The notes below the pieces were generated by a model. It did not search any database and was not told the DNA's origin. It worked only from the letters and a program-made list of their open reading frames with translations. From Rhodoluna sp. (GTDB taxonomy: Bacteria; Actinomycetota; Actinomycetes; Actinomycetales; Microbacteriaceae), in contig NZ_JAHEDV010000001.1 in the NCBI RefSeq assembly GCF_024641065.1, positions 372,001 to 436,000 of the forward strand: a stretch of DNA of 64,000 nt, in the 5' to 3' direction. The position numbers were made by a program, and so were the translations under genes. Positions 1 through 12,496 of this stretch are shown here, piece after piece; positions within the stretch are counted from its first letter, which is position 1; each line of letters opens with the position of its first letter.

Positions 1-320
1 ATCAGTACCGACGCGATGGCAAGCCAACTCAAGAGGCAATCATGGATGGAGCGCGTCAGCGCCTTCGCCCGATTCTCATGACAGCGCTAGCGACTATCTT
101 TGCGTTGACCCCGATGGCACTCGGAATCACCGGAGGCGGAGGATTCATTTCGCAGCCACTTGCCGTAGTCGTAATCGGAGGGCTGTTCTCATCAACCGTA
201 CTGACCCTGGTTATTGTGCCGGTTCTGTACTGGTTGGTTGAGGGCCGAAAAGAACGCAAGGTAGCCCGAAAAGCTGCCAAGGTGGCCGGGGTTTCAAGAA
301 AAGCTCGCCGAGCAGCCTAG
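1..320 (+). CDS. RND-family efflux transporter, C-terminal fragment
   Basis: The reading frame is open from the left edge and ends at TAG 318-320. It encodes the last transmembrane part of an AcrB/MexB-like (HAE1-type) resistance-nodulation-division permease. What is seen: a basic loop, then ILMTALATIFALTPMALG, a Gly-rich turn, and the final helix ending in VPVLYWLVEG, followed by a very basic cytoplasmic tail of about 25 residues (RKERKVARKAAK...). The RPILMTAL...FALTPMA pattern is characteristic of the second half of RND pumps. Substrate cannot be judged from this piece. An internal ATG at 42 is not the start, because the upstream frame is also coding. A terminator follows 17 bases after the stop. 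Confidence 0.85.
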   Translation, partial: QYRRDGKPTQEAIMDGARQRLRPILMTALATIFALTPMALGITGGGGFISQPLAVVVIGGLFSSTVLTLVIVPVLYWLVEGRKERKVARKAAKVAGVSRKARRAA

Positions 321-337
321 TTCGGCTGGCTAGAATT

Positions 338-378
338 GGGAGGTCTCCGGCTTTTGTCGGGGGCCTCCCCTAATTTTT
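338..378 (+). terminator. Rho-independent terminator after the RND gene
   Basis: A G/C-rich stem (GGGAGGTCTCCG pairing with CGGGGGCCTCCC, two G-T wobbles) closes a short loop and is followed by TAATTTTT. It lies between the RND stop and the orn start, so orn probably has its own signal or depends on read-through. Confidence 0.7.
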
Positions 379-383
379 GGAAT

Positions 384-992
384 GTGATTGAAATTACTGA
401 GCATTTAGTCTGGATCGACTGCGAAATGACCGGCCTAAACCCAGAGGCTGACTGTCTGGTCGAGGTTGCTGTTGTGATCACAAACTCCGAGCTTGAAATC
501 TTGGATGAAGGTTTTGACGTGGTAATCAAGCCTCGCGAAGACTCATGGCAGAACATGAACGATTTCGTTCGCAACATGCACACCGAATCGGGCCTGATCA
601 ACGAGGTAGCCGATGGTGTCAGCCTCGAAGAGGCCGAACAGCTGGTGCTTGACTACATCAAACAATTTGTTCCGAATGCTAAAGAGGCACCACTTGCCGG
701 AAACACAATCGGCACCGACCGCATGTTCCTCAATCGCTACATGCCTGAGCTAGACAATTTCTTGCACTACCGAAACATCGATGTTTCTTCGATCAAAGAG
801 CTCACCCGTCGCTGGTATCCGCGGGTGTATTTTCAAATGCCTAAAAAAGAAGGCGGCCACCGCGCACTGGCAGACATCCTTGAATCAATTCAAGAGTTGC
901 GCTACTACCGCGAGGCTGTCATGGTGCCACTACCCGGACCAACTTCTGACGAAGCCAAGCAGATATCTGCGCGCATCACTGAAAACCGGTAG
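384..992 (+). CDS. orn: Oligoribonuclease (Orn)
   Basis: A DEDDh 3'-5' exoribonuclease that degrades 2-5 nt RNAs (including pGpG) to mononucleotides in the cytoplasm. Seen: the first exonuclease motif WIDCEMTGL near the N-terminus, then [10 protein letters not shown] and the C-terminal H-x-A-L-x-D box (HRALADI), which supply the metal-binding acidic residues and catalytic His. About 202 aa, close to the usual 180-210. I start at GTG 384 because the family begins only a few residues before the (L/V)WIDCEMTGL motif. An in-frame start at 336 would lie inside the upstream terminator. Followed by tRNA-His on the same strand. Confidence 0.93.
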   Translation: MIEITEHLVWIDCEMTGLNPEADCLVEVAVVITNSELEILDEGFDVVIKPREDSWQNMNDFVRNMHTESGLINEVADGVSLEEAEQLVLDYIKQFVPNAKEAPLAGNTIGTDRMFLNRYMPELDNFLHYRNIDVSSIKELTRRWYPRVYFQMPKKEGGHRALADILESIQELRYYREAVMVPLPGPTSDEAKQISARITENR

Positions 993-1040
993 TCCAAATC
1001 TGTTAGAATTATCAGGTTGTCTTGGTTAGTCAAGACTCAT

Positions 1041-1117
1041 GGTGGGTATAGCTCAGTTGGTAGAGCACCTGGTTGTGGTCCAGGGGGTCGCGGGTTCAAT
1101 CCCCGTTACTCACCCCA
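1041..1117 (+). tRNA. tRNA-His (GTG anticodon)
   Basis: A full cloverleaf can be folded. The 7-bp acceptor GTGGGTA pairs with TACTCAC with one wobble, plus the extra G-1 at 1041 opposite C73, the hallmark of tRNA-His. The D-loop contains AGCTCAGTTGGTAGAGC. The anticodon stem is CTGG/CCAG with GTG at 1075-1077, and the T-arm contains GGTTCAATCC. The 3' CCA is encoded (1115-1117). A strong bidirectional hairpin follows. Confidence 0.97.
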
Positions 1118-1119
1118 TG

Positions 1120-1161
1120 AAACAAATAATCCCCAGACTTGAGTCTGGGGATTATTTGTTT
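1120..1161. terminator. Bidirectional terminator between tRNA-His and gatB
   Basis: A perfect 19-bp inverted repeat (AAACAAATAATCCCCAGAC, loop TTGA, exact complement) with A-rich left and T-rich right flanks. It can terminate tRNA-His transcription rightward and the gatCAB operon leftward. Confidence 0.9.
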
Positions 1162-1172
1162 AAGTCGAACTT

Positions 1173-2675
1173 TTAGCTATTGGCTTTTTCAATCAAGAGC
1201 TCACGAACGCGGCCTGCATCAGCTGAACCCTTCATTGCCTTCATAACCGCGCCGATTACCGCGCCTGCTGCCTGCATGCGACCCTCACGAATAGCATCAA
1301 GCACGTCTGGTTGCCCCGCAAGAGCAGCATCAATTGCTGCGATTAGCGCGCCGTCGTCAGAAACCACTTCAAGACCGCGGGCAGTAACTACCTCTGCAGG
1401 GCTACCCTCGCCAGCAAGCACGTAAGTCAAAACCTCGCGGGCCAGGCGGTCATTAATCTTGCCCGCCTCAATAAGTGCTGCAAGTTCGGCAACCTGAGCG
1501 CCTGAAATTGGCAATTCGGTTACGTTCTGGTCTTGCGAGTTAGCAATACGAGCAAGCTCACCAGTCCACCACTTACGGGCGTCCTGAGGTTTAGCTCCGG
1601 CCGAAACAGTTTCTTCAATCTGATCTAGCAAATCAGCATTAACTACGTCTCTGAACTCAAGGTCAGCGAAGCCCCATTCAGCCTGAACACGCTTGCGGCG
1701 TGCAGCTGGCTGCTCCGGAAGCTTGGCACGAAGTTCTTCGATCCACTCTTTAGATGGCTGAACCGGCACCAAGTCTGGCTCTGGAAAGTAGCGGTAGTCA
1801 TCGGCGTCAGACTTAGGTCTACCCGAACTGGTTGCGCCCTTGTCTTCGTGCCAGTGACGAGTCTCTTGAATGATCGCCGTACCCTTAGCCAAAAGAGCTG
1901 CCTGGCGCTGGATCTCGTAACGCACAGCGCGCTCAATCGAGCGAAGCGAGTTTACGTTCTTGGTTTCAGTTCTGGTTCCAAGCTTTTCTTGACCGTGCGG
2001 GCGAAGTGAGACGTTGGCATCGCATCGAACGTTTCCGCGTTCCATCTTTGCGTCAGAAACACCGAGAGCCTTCACAATTTCACGGATGGATCGCACGTAG
2101 GCAGCTGCCAACTCAGGAGCCTCGGCCCCAGCACCGTAAACCGGCTTGGTCACGATCTCGACCAGTGGAACACCGGCACGGTTATAGTCGACCAAAGAGT
2201 ACTCAGCACCCTGAATTCGACCGGTTGAACCACCCACGTGGGTCAATTTACCGGCGTCCTCCTCCATGTGAGCGCGCTCAATTGCAACGGTAAAAGTGTT
2301 GCCTGAAGGAACTTCTACCTCGAGAGAGCCCTCGAATGCGATTGGCTCGTCATACTGTGATGTTTGAAAGTTTTTTGCAAGGTCAGGGTAGAAATAGTTC
2401 TTGCGTGAGAATCGGCCGGTTGGCGCGATCTGACATCCAAGAGCCAAACCAATCGAGATGCTTGATTCAATCGCACGCTTGTTTACCGCCGGCAACGAGC
2501 CAGGCAGGCCGATGCAAATTGGGCAAACGTTAGTGTTTGGTTCATCACCAAACTCATTGCGGCAACCACAGAACATCTTGGTGTTGGTGTTCAATTCAAC
2601 GTGAACCTCAAGACCAATTACTACCTCAAACTGCTCGAGGGCTTTTTCATAGTTCATCAACTCGTCTTTAGCCAT
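1173..2675 (-). CDS. gatB: Asp/Glu-tRNA amidotransferase subunit B
   Basis: The tRNA-binding and kinase subunit of the GatCAB complex, which converts misacylated Glu-tRNA(Gln) (and Asp-tRNA(Asn) where relevant) to the amidated form. Seen: N-terminal cradle motif [12 protein letters not shown], the FCGC...C-x-x-C zinc-binding cysteines (residues about 35-54), and the [11 protein letters not shown] and [17 protein letters not shown] catalytic-pocket motifs. A C-terminal YqeY-like tail domain ends in [23 protein letters not shown]. At 500 aa it is full length. Its ATG overlaps the gatA stop by one base (TAATG), so the two are translationally coupled. It is the last gene of gatC-gatA-gatB and runs into the bidirectional hairpin. 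Confidence 0.97.
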   Translation of the reverse strand: MAKDELMNYEKALEQFEVVIGLEVHVELNTNTKMFCGCRNEFGDEPNTNVCPICIGLPGSLPAVNKRAIESSISIGLALGCQIAPTGRFSRKNYFYPDLAKNFQTSQYDEPIAFEGSLEVEVPSGNTFTVAIERAHMEEDAGKLTHVGGSTGRIQGAEYSLVDYNRAGVPLVEIVTKPVYGAGAEAPELAAAYVRSIREIVKALGVSDAKMERGNVRCDANVSLRPHGQEKLGTRTETKNVNSLRSIERAVRYEIQRQAALLAKGTAIIQETRHWHEDKGATSSGRPKSDADDYRYFPEPDLVPVQPSKEWIEELRAKLPEQPAARRKRVQAEWGFADLEFRDVVNADLLDQIEETVSAGAKPQDARKWWTGELARIANSQDQNVTELPISGAQVAELAALIEAGKINDRLAREVLTYVLAGEGSPAEVVTARGLEVVSDDGALIAAIDAALAGQPDVLDAIREGRMQAAGAVIGAVMKAMKGSADAGRVRELLIEKANS

Positions 2676-4180
2676 TAGCCGCGAACCTCCAACTCAGGTG
2701 CAAAATCAATCATTCTCTTGCCCCAGATTTCTTCGTGCATGTGCTCTAGAGCTGCACCCACCTGATACAGGCGAGCATCGCCACGAGCAGGTGCCAAAAT
2801 CTGGATTCCAGAAGGAAGGTTGGTGTCTTCGGCAACACCGTTTGGAATCGACATTCCAGGAATACCGGCAAGGTTCGCCGGAATCGTTGCGATGTCGTTC
2901 AAGTACATAGCCAGCGGGTCATCCAGCTTCTCACCCAGCTTGAATGCTGTGTTAGGTGCGGTTGGCGAAACCAGTACGTCAGCCTTTGCGAATGCAGCGT
3001 CAAAGTCGCGTTGAATCAGGGTGCGAACCTTTTGAGCTGAACCATAGAAAGCATCATAAGAACCGCTTGAAAGCGCGTAGGTTCCAAGGATGATTCGGCG
3101 CTTGACCTCAGGACCAAAGCCCGCTTCACGGGTTGCAGCCATTACACGTTCAATGGTTGGGGTTCCTTCTGGAGTAACTCGAAGCCCGAATCGAACCGAA
3201 TCGAACTTAGCCAAGTTTGATGACGCCTCAGCAGGCAAAATCAAGTAGTAGGCCGCAATCGCGTATTCAAAACTTGGGCAATCAACTTCAACGATTTCGG
3301 CGCCAGCATTCTTGAGCAGCTCTAGGCTCTCGTTGAATCGCGCAGAAACTCCAGGCTGAAAACCTTCACCCGACAGCTGCTTGATTACGCCAACGCGAAG
3401 ACCCTTGACATCAAGCTTCTTAGCCGCGTCGGCCATTGAACCAAGTGATTCAGGTAGCGAGGTGCTGTCGTGAGGGTCGTGCCCAGCGATTACGTCTTGC
3501 AACAATGCGGCGTCTAGAACGTTTCGAGCAACTGGCCCGATTTGGTCTAGCGAACTAGCCAGTGCAATCAAGCCATAGCGCGAAACTGCGCCATAAGTTG
3601 GCTTGGTTCCCACGGTTCCGGTAACGAATGCTGGGTAGCGAATCGAACCTCCGGTGTCAGAACCGATTGCAAGCGGAGCCTGGAATGAAGCCACAACCGA
3701 GCTTGAACCACCGCCAGAACCACCTGGGATTCGTTCTAGATCCCAAGGGTTTCGGCTAGGGCCGAAAGCAGAAAACTCGGTAGAAGAACCCATTGCGAAT
3801 TCATCCAAGTTGGTTTTACCCAAAATCGGCATGCCAGCAGCGCGAAGCTTCTTAACAACGGTTGCATCGTATTGCGGCACCCAGCCCTCAAGAATTTTTG
3901 AGCCCGAGGTGGTTGGTGCGTCAGTGGTGGTCAGGTTGTCTTTGACGGCAATCGGCAAACCAGCAAGTGCGTGAAGTGCCTCACCTGCAGCGCGACGGCG
4001 GTCAACCTCAGCAGCGGCAGCAAGCGCCGCCTCAGGGCCAACGTGAAGGTACGAGTGCACATCGCCATCAACTGCAGCGGTTCGATCAAGGTGGGCCTGG
4101 GTCAACTCCACGGATGAAATCTCGCGTGACTTGAGCAGTTCAACCAGTTCACTGGCGTTTTTGCGAATCAATTCAGACAT
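2675..4180 (-). CDS. gatA: Asp/Glu-tRNA amidotransferase subunit A
   Basis: The glutaminase/amidase subunit of GatCAB; it releases ammonia from glutamine and channels it to GatB. The amidase-signature fold is clear: catalytic Lys in LPIAVKDNL (near residue 79), the Gly/Ser-rich stretch [10 protein letters not shown] and [12 protein letters not shown], which carry the cis-Ser and nucleophilic Ser of the Ser-cisSer-Lys triad. 501 aa, normal length. It follows gatC by 2 bases and overlaps gatB by 1, a single operon. Confidence 0.97.
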   Translation of the reverse strand: MSELIRKNASELVELLKSREISSVELTQAHLDRTAAVDGDVHSYLHVGPEAALAAAAEVDRRRAAGEALHALAGLPIAVKDNLTTTDAPTTSGSKILEGWVPQYDATVVKKLRAAGMPILGKTNLDEFAMGSSTEFSAFGPSRNPWDLERIPGGSGGGSSSVVASFQAPLAIGSDTGGSIRYPAFVTGTVGTKPTYGAVSRYGLIALASSLDQIGPVARNVLDAALLQDVIAGHDPHDSTSLPESLGSMADAAKKLDVKGLRVGVIKQLSGEGFQPGVSARFNESLELLKNAGAEIVEVDCPSFEYAIAAYYLILPAEASSNLAKFDSVRFGLRVTPEGTPTIERVMAATREAGFGPEVKRRIILGTYALSSGSYDAFYGSAQKVRTLIQRDFDAAFAKADVLVSPTAPNTAFKLGEKLDDPLAMYLNDIATIPANLAGIPGMSIPNGVAEDTNLPSGIQILAPARGDARLYQVGAALEHMHEEIWGKRMIDFAPELEVRG

Positions 4181-4182
4181 GA

Positions 4183-4479
4183 CTACTCCCCATCCAAGAT
4201 TGCGTGAACGCGGAAACGGCCATCGCCAGAGTCTGCTGAGCCTGAAAGCGCCTCAGCCTGAGTTAGTGATGGTTCAACGACATCTTCACGAAAAACGTTT
4301 GACATCGGAATCGGGTGACTGGTTGCAGGTACGTCGCCCTGCACAGCCGCCTTAACAGTAGCCATTGAGTCGACAATCAAACTGATTTGTTCGGCGAAAA
4401 GCTCAACCTCTTGGTCGTTGACGTCGATGCGGGCCAGGTTGGCGAGATGCCTAACCAGGTCGGGGGTAATTTCTGACAT
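4183..4479 (-). CDS. gatC: Asp/Glu-tRNA amidotransferase subunit C
   Basis: A small clamp subunit that wraps around GatA and stabilises the GatA-GatB interface. 98 aa from ATG 4479. The family signature is visible: an N-terminal helix [13 protein letters not shown], then [13 protein letters not shown], and a C-terminal part with the [11 protein letters not shown] segment that contacts GatB. The frame is open to 4590, but that upstream part has no family similarity and ATG 4479 fits the family start (MSEIT...). First gene of gatCAB. Confidence 0.95.
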   Translation of the reverse strand: MSEITPDLVRHLANLARIDVNDQEVELFAEQISLIVDSMATVKAAVQGDVPATSHPIPMSNVFREDVVEPSLTQAEALSGSADSGDGRFRVHAILDGE

Positions 4480-4674
4480 AAATCCACTCGCTAGGCAATA
4501 GATGATTGAGTTCAGTCTACCAAAGTCCAAAATGTAGCGAAGCCCGAACATCCGTGTAATAGTGCGGAAATTCTCAGGTTTTGACCACAAAATCGGGTGT
4601 AAACTTTCAATCGATGCGGGCGTTTTTGCGTTCGCTGCAAAATCTCTGCTCCCCTAGCTGAAGAGGCCAATATT

Positions 4675-5727
4675 TTGGAAAACGAACAGTTCACGATTGC
4701 TTTCCGTGGTTACGAGAAAGAAGAAGTCGATCGCGTACTAGCCGAGCTTCGTGCTGAACTCGAGCACGTTCGCGAATACAACTACAGCGCTTCAAGCGAA
4801 GTTGAGATGCTTAAGGCTGAAATCGAAGGCCTGAAATCAAAGGCCAAGAAGAATGCCGCGCCTGGTTACGCCGAGTTGGGTGCTCAGTTCGAGCAGACCC
4901 TTCGCCTAGCCGAAGAGCAGGCCAAGAAGCTAGTCTCAGACGCTGGTCAAGACGCAATCCGCATTCGCGAGACCGCTAAGGCCGAGAGCGAACAGCTAAC
5001 CCGCAAGGCACAAGCCAAGGCTGACAAGCTAATTTCTGAAGCCGAAACCAAACTTAACGAAAGCCGCTTGGATGCAGAGCGCCTAGCAGCGGAGATCTTG
5101 AGCGTTGCAAAGACCCGTGAGTCAGAGGCAGCTGAAAAGATTGGCACCGCTCAGCGCGAGGCTGCAGCGATCAAGTCTGAGGGCGAGCGTTATGCCGCCG
5201 AGATGCGCGCCCAGGTTCACCGCGAGACCGAAGAGGCTCGTGCACTTGCTACCGAGCTTTCACAGAAAACTGCCCAGGCTCGAGTTGAGCTTGAAGCAGA
5301 AGTTCGTGCCAAGCGCGACGAAGCCGAGCAAGAGGGTCTGCGCCTCTACCAGACCGCAGTTACCGAAGCTCAGGCTGTTACCGATGAAGCCAACACCACC
5401 CTTGCTGAGGCCTCAGCTCGTGCGGCTCAGCTAATTTCTGAAGCCGACCGCATTTCACGCGAGGCTCAAGAACAGTCAGCGCAATTGATAGAAGACTCAA
5501 ACCGCACTGCAACCAACCTAATCAACCAGTCACGTCGCCGTTCAGAAGCGCTAACCCGCAAGGCCGAGTACTTTGCCAACGCAACCATTCGCGAGAGCGA
5601 AGAGCGCTTGAGCCGCATGAAGTCAGAGCGTGTTGAGATTGAAGAGTTCCTTGGAACTCTTCGCAACATGATGACCACCGAGTCGATGGTGGCTGCAGAC
5701 GAGAATTCGGCTGCCGAGCAAGACTAA
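4675..5727 (+). CDS. DivIVA-like coiled-coil protein
   Basis: 350 aa. The first about 25 residues form a DivIVA-type N-terminal motif (FTIAFRGYEKEEVDRVLAEL; consensus F..a.rGYd..eVD.fL), the part that in DivIVA/Wag31 binds membrane. Almost everything after residue 60 is Ala/Glu/Lys/Arg-rich heptad coiled coil with no Pro, up to an acidic tail. In actinobacteria such proteins act at poles and septa as scaffolds for wall growth. Start TTG 4675, with AAGAGG 8 bases upstream; no ATG exists before the motif. It is one of three DivIVA-type proteins in this window (others at 19,521 and 24,151) and is not the short classical Wag31. The precise role is unknown. Confidence 0.8.
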   Translation: MENEQFTIAFRGYEKEEVDRVLAELRAELEHVREYNYSASSEVEMLKAEIEGLKSKAKKNAAPGYAELGAQFEQTLRLAEEQAKKLVSDAGQDAIRIRETAKAESEQLTRKAQAKADKLISEAETKLNESRLDAERLAAEILSVAKTRESEAAEKIGTAQREAAAIKSEGERYAAEMRAQVHRETEEARALATELSQKTAQARVELEAEVRAKRDEAEQEGLRLYQTAVTEAQAVTDEANTTLAEASARAAQLISEADRISREAQEQSAQLIEDSNRTATNLINQSRRRSEALTRKAEYFANATIRESEERLSRMKSERVEIEEFLGTLRNMMTTESMVAADENSAAEQD

Positions 5728-5737
5728 GTTCTTAATT

Positions 5738-5771
5738 AAAAAATCCCCTGGGCTAATGCCTAGGGGATTTT

Positions 5772-5773
<2 letters not shown>
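5738..5773. terminator. Bidirectional terminator between the DivIVA-like gene and ligA
   Basis: A 16-bp stem (AAAAAATCCCCTGGGC, loop TAAT, GCCTAGGGGATTTTTT) with one G-T wobble. A-tract on the left and T-tract on the right allow function in both directions. The right arm overlaps the ligA stop codon. Confidence 0.9.
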
Positions 5774-9004
<3,231 letters not shown>

Positions 9005-9070
9005 TTTGCCTCCGCTTTCAGGTTCAAGTCTACTTTCAACCAGTGACTTTCTAGAGCCCAATTTCAAGCG

Positions 9071-10246
9071 CTACTTGGCTGACAGGCCAGCTTTTTTGGC
9101 TGAGGCATAGGCAGCCGGGAGTGCGTCAATAAAGGCTTGAACCTCGGCTTCGGTCGTGCTGTGACCGAACGAAACTCTCAGGCATCCAGAAGCCTCGGCC
9201 TCGGTTCTTCCCATTGCCAAAAGCACGTGCGAAGGCTCAGCCACTCCCGCTCGGCAAGCAGAGCCGGTTGAAACTGACACTCCGGCTGAGTCCAATAGGA
9301 ATAACAACGAATCTCCGCTGCAGCCAGCAAAGCTAAAGTGCAGAATATTCGGCAAACCAGCAGCTCCGCCGCGGCTCAAGGTGACCTCGATGTCTTTGAT
9401 TGCAGACAGAGACTTCAAGATCGCGCCGGCAAACTTTGCATGCTTGGCAGCCATGGCTTCGGCCTCAGCAACGCACAGCTCTGCGGCGAGCGCAAAACTC
9501 TTGGCGAGGGCTGGGCTTAGAGTTCCAGACCTGAGTCCACGTTCCTGACCGCCACCGTGGGCCACCTCAACCAATTTGGTGTTCCTAGAGACAATCAGCG
9601 CGCCCACACCAATCGGAGAGCCGATTTTATGACCGGTGATGGTCATGGCGGCTAAACCGCTTGTTGCAAAACTGATTGGCAGGTGCCCAAAGGCAGCAAC
9701 GGCATCAGAATGGACCGGAATTCGATATTTGTCAGCTAGCGCGGTTACCTCATGGATGTCAGTAATCACACCGGTCTCGTTATTGGCCCACATGAGAGTG
9801 ATTAGAGCAACTTCATTAGCGCGCTCGGCTAAAACACGAGCGAGCGCATCAAGCTCTACCAAACCCTCGTTCGAGACAGGCAACCAGATAACTTCAGCAC
9901 CCTGGGATTTTTCGAGCCATTCAAGCGGATCAATAACAGCGTGATGCTCGGTAGCCGCCGAGATTATTACCCTGCGAGCTGCATCTTCACCGTTGCGCTG
10001 CCAAAAGATTCCCTTCACGGCAAGATTGTCGCTTTCGGTGCCACCCGAGGTGAGAATTACCTCAGATCGATTGCAGTCAACCGCTTTAGCGATCTGTTCA
10101 CGGGCCTCTTCTACTAGCTGGCGAGCGCTCTGGCCGTATCCATGGATAGATGACGGGTTACCAACAACCTCGAGGTGGGCCAAGAACTCATCACGCACTT
10201 CACTTCGCAGCACAGAGCTAGCGGCGTGATCGAGATAAACGGGCAT
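9071..10246 (-). CDS. Cysteine desulfurase (NifS/IscS family)
   Basis: A PLP-dependent enzyme that removes sulfur from L-cysteine as an enzyme persulfide. 391 aa. Seen: N-terminal YLDHAASSVLR, the GGTESDNLAVKG motif, the PLP-lysine region TITGHKIGSPIGVGAL (near residue 210), HGGGQERGLRSGT, and the active-site Cys in SVSTGSACRAGVAEPSHVL. The SGSACxxG context resembles group I (NifS/IscS). It lies just upstream of mnmA, so a likely role is sulfur donor for tRNA thiolation. No Isc/Suf scaffold gene is visible in the window. Confidence 0.93.
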   Translation of the reverse strand: MPVYLDHAASSVLRSEVRDEFLAHLEVVGNPSSIHGYGQSARQLVEEAREQIAKAVDCNRSEVILTSGGTESDNLAVKGIFWQRNGEDAARRVIISAATEHHAVIDPLEWLEKSQGAEVIWLPVSNEGLVELDALARVLAERANEVALITLMWANNETGVITDIHEVTALADKYRIPVHSDAVAAFGHLPISFATSGLAAMTITGHKIGSPIGVGALIVSRNTKLVEVAHGGGQERGLRSGTLSPALAKSFALAAELCVAEAEAMAAKHAKFAGAILKSLSAIKDIEVTLSRGGAAGLPNILHFSFAGCSGDSLLFLLDSAGVSVSTGSACRAGVAEPSHVLLAMGRTEAEASGCLRVSFGHSTTEAEVQAFIDALPAAYASAKKAGLSAK

Positions 10247-10349
10247 GCTCTAAGCCTACTTTCAGCGATGGGTTAACAAGTCTGAAATCATCGGCTGAGT
10301 ATCATAAGAAAGTTATTGTTCCTATTCCTTCTCTTCCTTTTCAAAGCGG

Positions 10350-12410
10350 GTGCTGATGCTAAACCTTGATTTGCCAACTCCAGGCACAATGGGCGTAACC
10401 ATCCAAGACGGGTTAGGCACTATTCGTGTTTACTCTGCCAATGCCACCAGCATTCAACTTTGCATCTTGGATGAAGCTGACACGCGAACCGCTAAAGAAG
10501 TAATTGAACTAACCCGTGGCGAAGCTGACATCTGGGCCGCCACCACTGGAAATTTGAAACCAGGCACTAGATACGCACTTCGCGCCGACGGCCCCAAAGG
10601 CCCACGACACGGATTCAACACCAATCTGTTTTTGATTGACCCTTATGCGCGCGGTGTCGTGCGTGAAAGTGCTCGCGAATATCACTGCGTGGTTGTCGAT
10701 GGCGAATTCGATTGGCAAGGCGTTGCCAAACCGAACATTCCTCTTGATGAGCTCATCGTTTATGAAGCACATGCTCGCGGACTAACTCGTGGCAACACTG
10801 ATTTGCCAGATGACATTCGTGGAACCTATGCCGCTCTGGGACACCCAAGCACCATCGAGCATCTGAAGCGTATTGGCGTGAACGCAGTTGAGTTACTGCC
10901 GATTCACATGTTTATCTCAGAGCCACGCCTGATGAACATGGGCCTCATCAATTACTGGGGCTATAACAGCATTAACTTCTTTACCCCTCACCACCGTTAC
11001 GCGACCCCGGCCGCAATCAAGGCAGGCCCGGCGGCAATCTTGACTGAGCTCAAGACTGCAATTCGCGAACTTCACCGCAATGGCATCGAAGTGCTACTTG
11101 ACGTTGTCTATAACCACACTGCTGAGGGTGGTGGCGGTGGCCTGACCTATTCTTACCGAGGTCTAGACAATTCGAGTTATTACCGCATGGATGACAACGG
11201 GCATTTTCACGACACCACCGGTTGCGGAAACTCGCTTGATTTCGGCAATCCACACGTGATCCACATGGTTCTCGAAAGCCTTCGCTACTGGACTAATGAG
11301 CTTCAAATCGACGGTTACCGTTTTGACCTGGCGACCACATTGGCTCGCAACGAGATCAACCACTTTGATCCAAACCATCCACTGCTTCAGGCGATTGTTG
11401 ACGACCCTAACTTTGCCGACACCAAAATGATTGTTGAACCCTGGGATGTTGGCCTCGGCGGCTGGCAAACCGGTGGGTTCCCAGACCGATTTAGCGAGTG
11501 GAATGACCGCTACCGCGACAGTGTGCGACGTTTCTGGTTGGCAGATATTGCTACTGCTCGCAATTCAGGAAACCACTGGAACGGTGTGGCCGATTTGGCT
11601 ACTCGACTCTCAGGTTCACGCGACATTTTTAACGGCCCGAGCGGCCCAGTTGGCGGCGTGAACTTCATCACTGCACATGATGGCTTCTGCCTTCGCGACT
11701 TGGTGAGCTATGACGTCAAGCACAATCAGTCAAATGGCGAGAGCAACCGTGACGGAACCAACGGAAACCACTCGTTCAACCACGGCCACGAAGGCACCGG
11801 TGCGCCCGACGAAATTCGTGTGCAGCGTCGCAAAGCCGCGCGAAACATGATGGCGACCATGCTGTTTTCGGCTGGCATTCCGATGATCACCGCTGGTGAC
11901 GAGCGGTACAAGACTCAAAGCGGTAACAACAACGCCTACTGCCAAGACAACGTAATGAGTTGGGTTAACTGGAAACTCGAGCGTCAGAACCGCGACTTTG
12001 AAGAAACCTTTGCCTACCTAACCAAACTGCGGCACGAAAACCCGGTCTTGAGACCGAAGACTTTCGGTGATTTCAACACTGCAACCGAAGAACACGACAT
12101 GGTCAAGTGGTACAACAGTGCTGGCGAGATCATGACCGATGAAAATTGGCATGACGCAGAATGCAGAACTCTCACCCGCTACACCGAACACCTAAACTCT
12201 GATGGCTCAAGATCATCCATGTTGCTTGTGATTCACGGTTCTGAAAAGGCCACCGAGGTTGTTTTGCCATCGGAACTCGGTTTCGAAAACTACCAATTGC
12301 TGTGGAACAGCGCCTATGACCTACCAAAACCGGCAACTGAGATCACGCCTGCAGGCGCTGCGGTGAAACTAACTGGCACATCGATGCAGTTGTTCAAAGC
12401 AATTTGGTAA
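10350..12410 (+). CDS. glgX: Glycogen debranching enzyme GlgX (isoamylase-type, GH13)
   Basis: Hydrolyses alpha-1,6 branches of glycogen or limit dextrins. 686 aa. N-terminal CBM48-like beta domain (about 12-130), then a GH13 barrel. Seen: ELLPIHMF, DVVYNHTAEG, catalytic nucleophile in DGYRFDLATTL, acid/base Glu in MIVEPWDVG, and the transition-state Asp in FITAHDGF. The signature LRDLVSY and the GNNNAYCQDN loop are typical of GlgX/TreX enzymes. The start may be GTG 10350 or ATG 10356; no strong ribosome-binding site separates them. First of three co-oriented alpha-glucan genes; the cysteine desulfurase is transcribed divergently from the 103-bp gap. Confidence 0.93.
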   Translation: MLMLNLDLPTPGTMGVTIQDGLGTIRVYSANATSIQLCILDEADTRTAKEVIELTRGEADIWAATTGNLKPGTRYALRADGPKGPRHGFNTNLFLIDPYARGVVRESAREYHCVVVDGEFDWQGVAKPNIPLDELIVYEAHARGLTRGNTDLPDDIRGTYAALGHPSTIEHLKRIGVNAVELLPIHMFISEPRLMNMGLINYWGYNSINFFTPHHRYATPAAIKAGPAAILTELKTAIRELHRNGIEVLLDVVYNHTAEGGGGGLTYSYRGLDNSSYYRMDDNGHFHDTTGCGNSLDFGNPHVIHMVLESLRYWTNELQIDGYRFDLATTLARNEINHFDPNHPLLQAIVDDPNFADTKMIVEPWDVGLGGWQTGGFPDRFSEWNDRYRDSVRRFWLADIATARNSGNHWNGVADLATRLSGSRDIFNGPSGPVGGVNFITAHDGFCLRDLVSYDVKHNQSNGESNRDGTNGNHSFNHGHEGTGAPDEIRVQRRKAARNMMATMLFSAGIPMITAGDERYKTQSGNNNAYCQDNVMSWVNWKLERQNRDFEETFAYLTKLRHENPVLRPKTFGDFNTATEEHDMVKWYNSAGEIMTDENWHDAECRTLTRYTEHLNSDGSRSSMLLVIHGSEKATEVVLPSELGFENYQLLWNSAYDLPKPATEITPAGAAVKLTGTSMQLFKAIW

Positions 12411-12496
12411 TTTTTGCCAGGCTTACTTGCTAACGGATATGTAAAGCCTTCGCAAACCACCATAAACAGCACAAAAATGTCGCTAAGTTATGGAGT

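Noticed and set aside
4581-4605. TTGACC...TAAACT as promoter of the first DivIVA-like gene
   Set aside because: Spacer is only 13 bases, too short for a sigma-A promoter; the true promoter was not located.
5105-5434. Long frames in alternate frames of coiled-coil genes
   Set aside because: Arise from the Ala/Glu/Arg-rich codon composition of the real gene; low complexity and no start signals.
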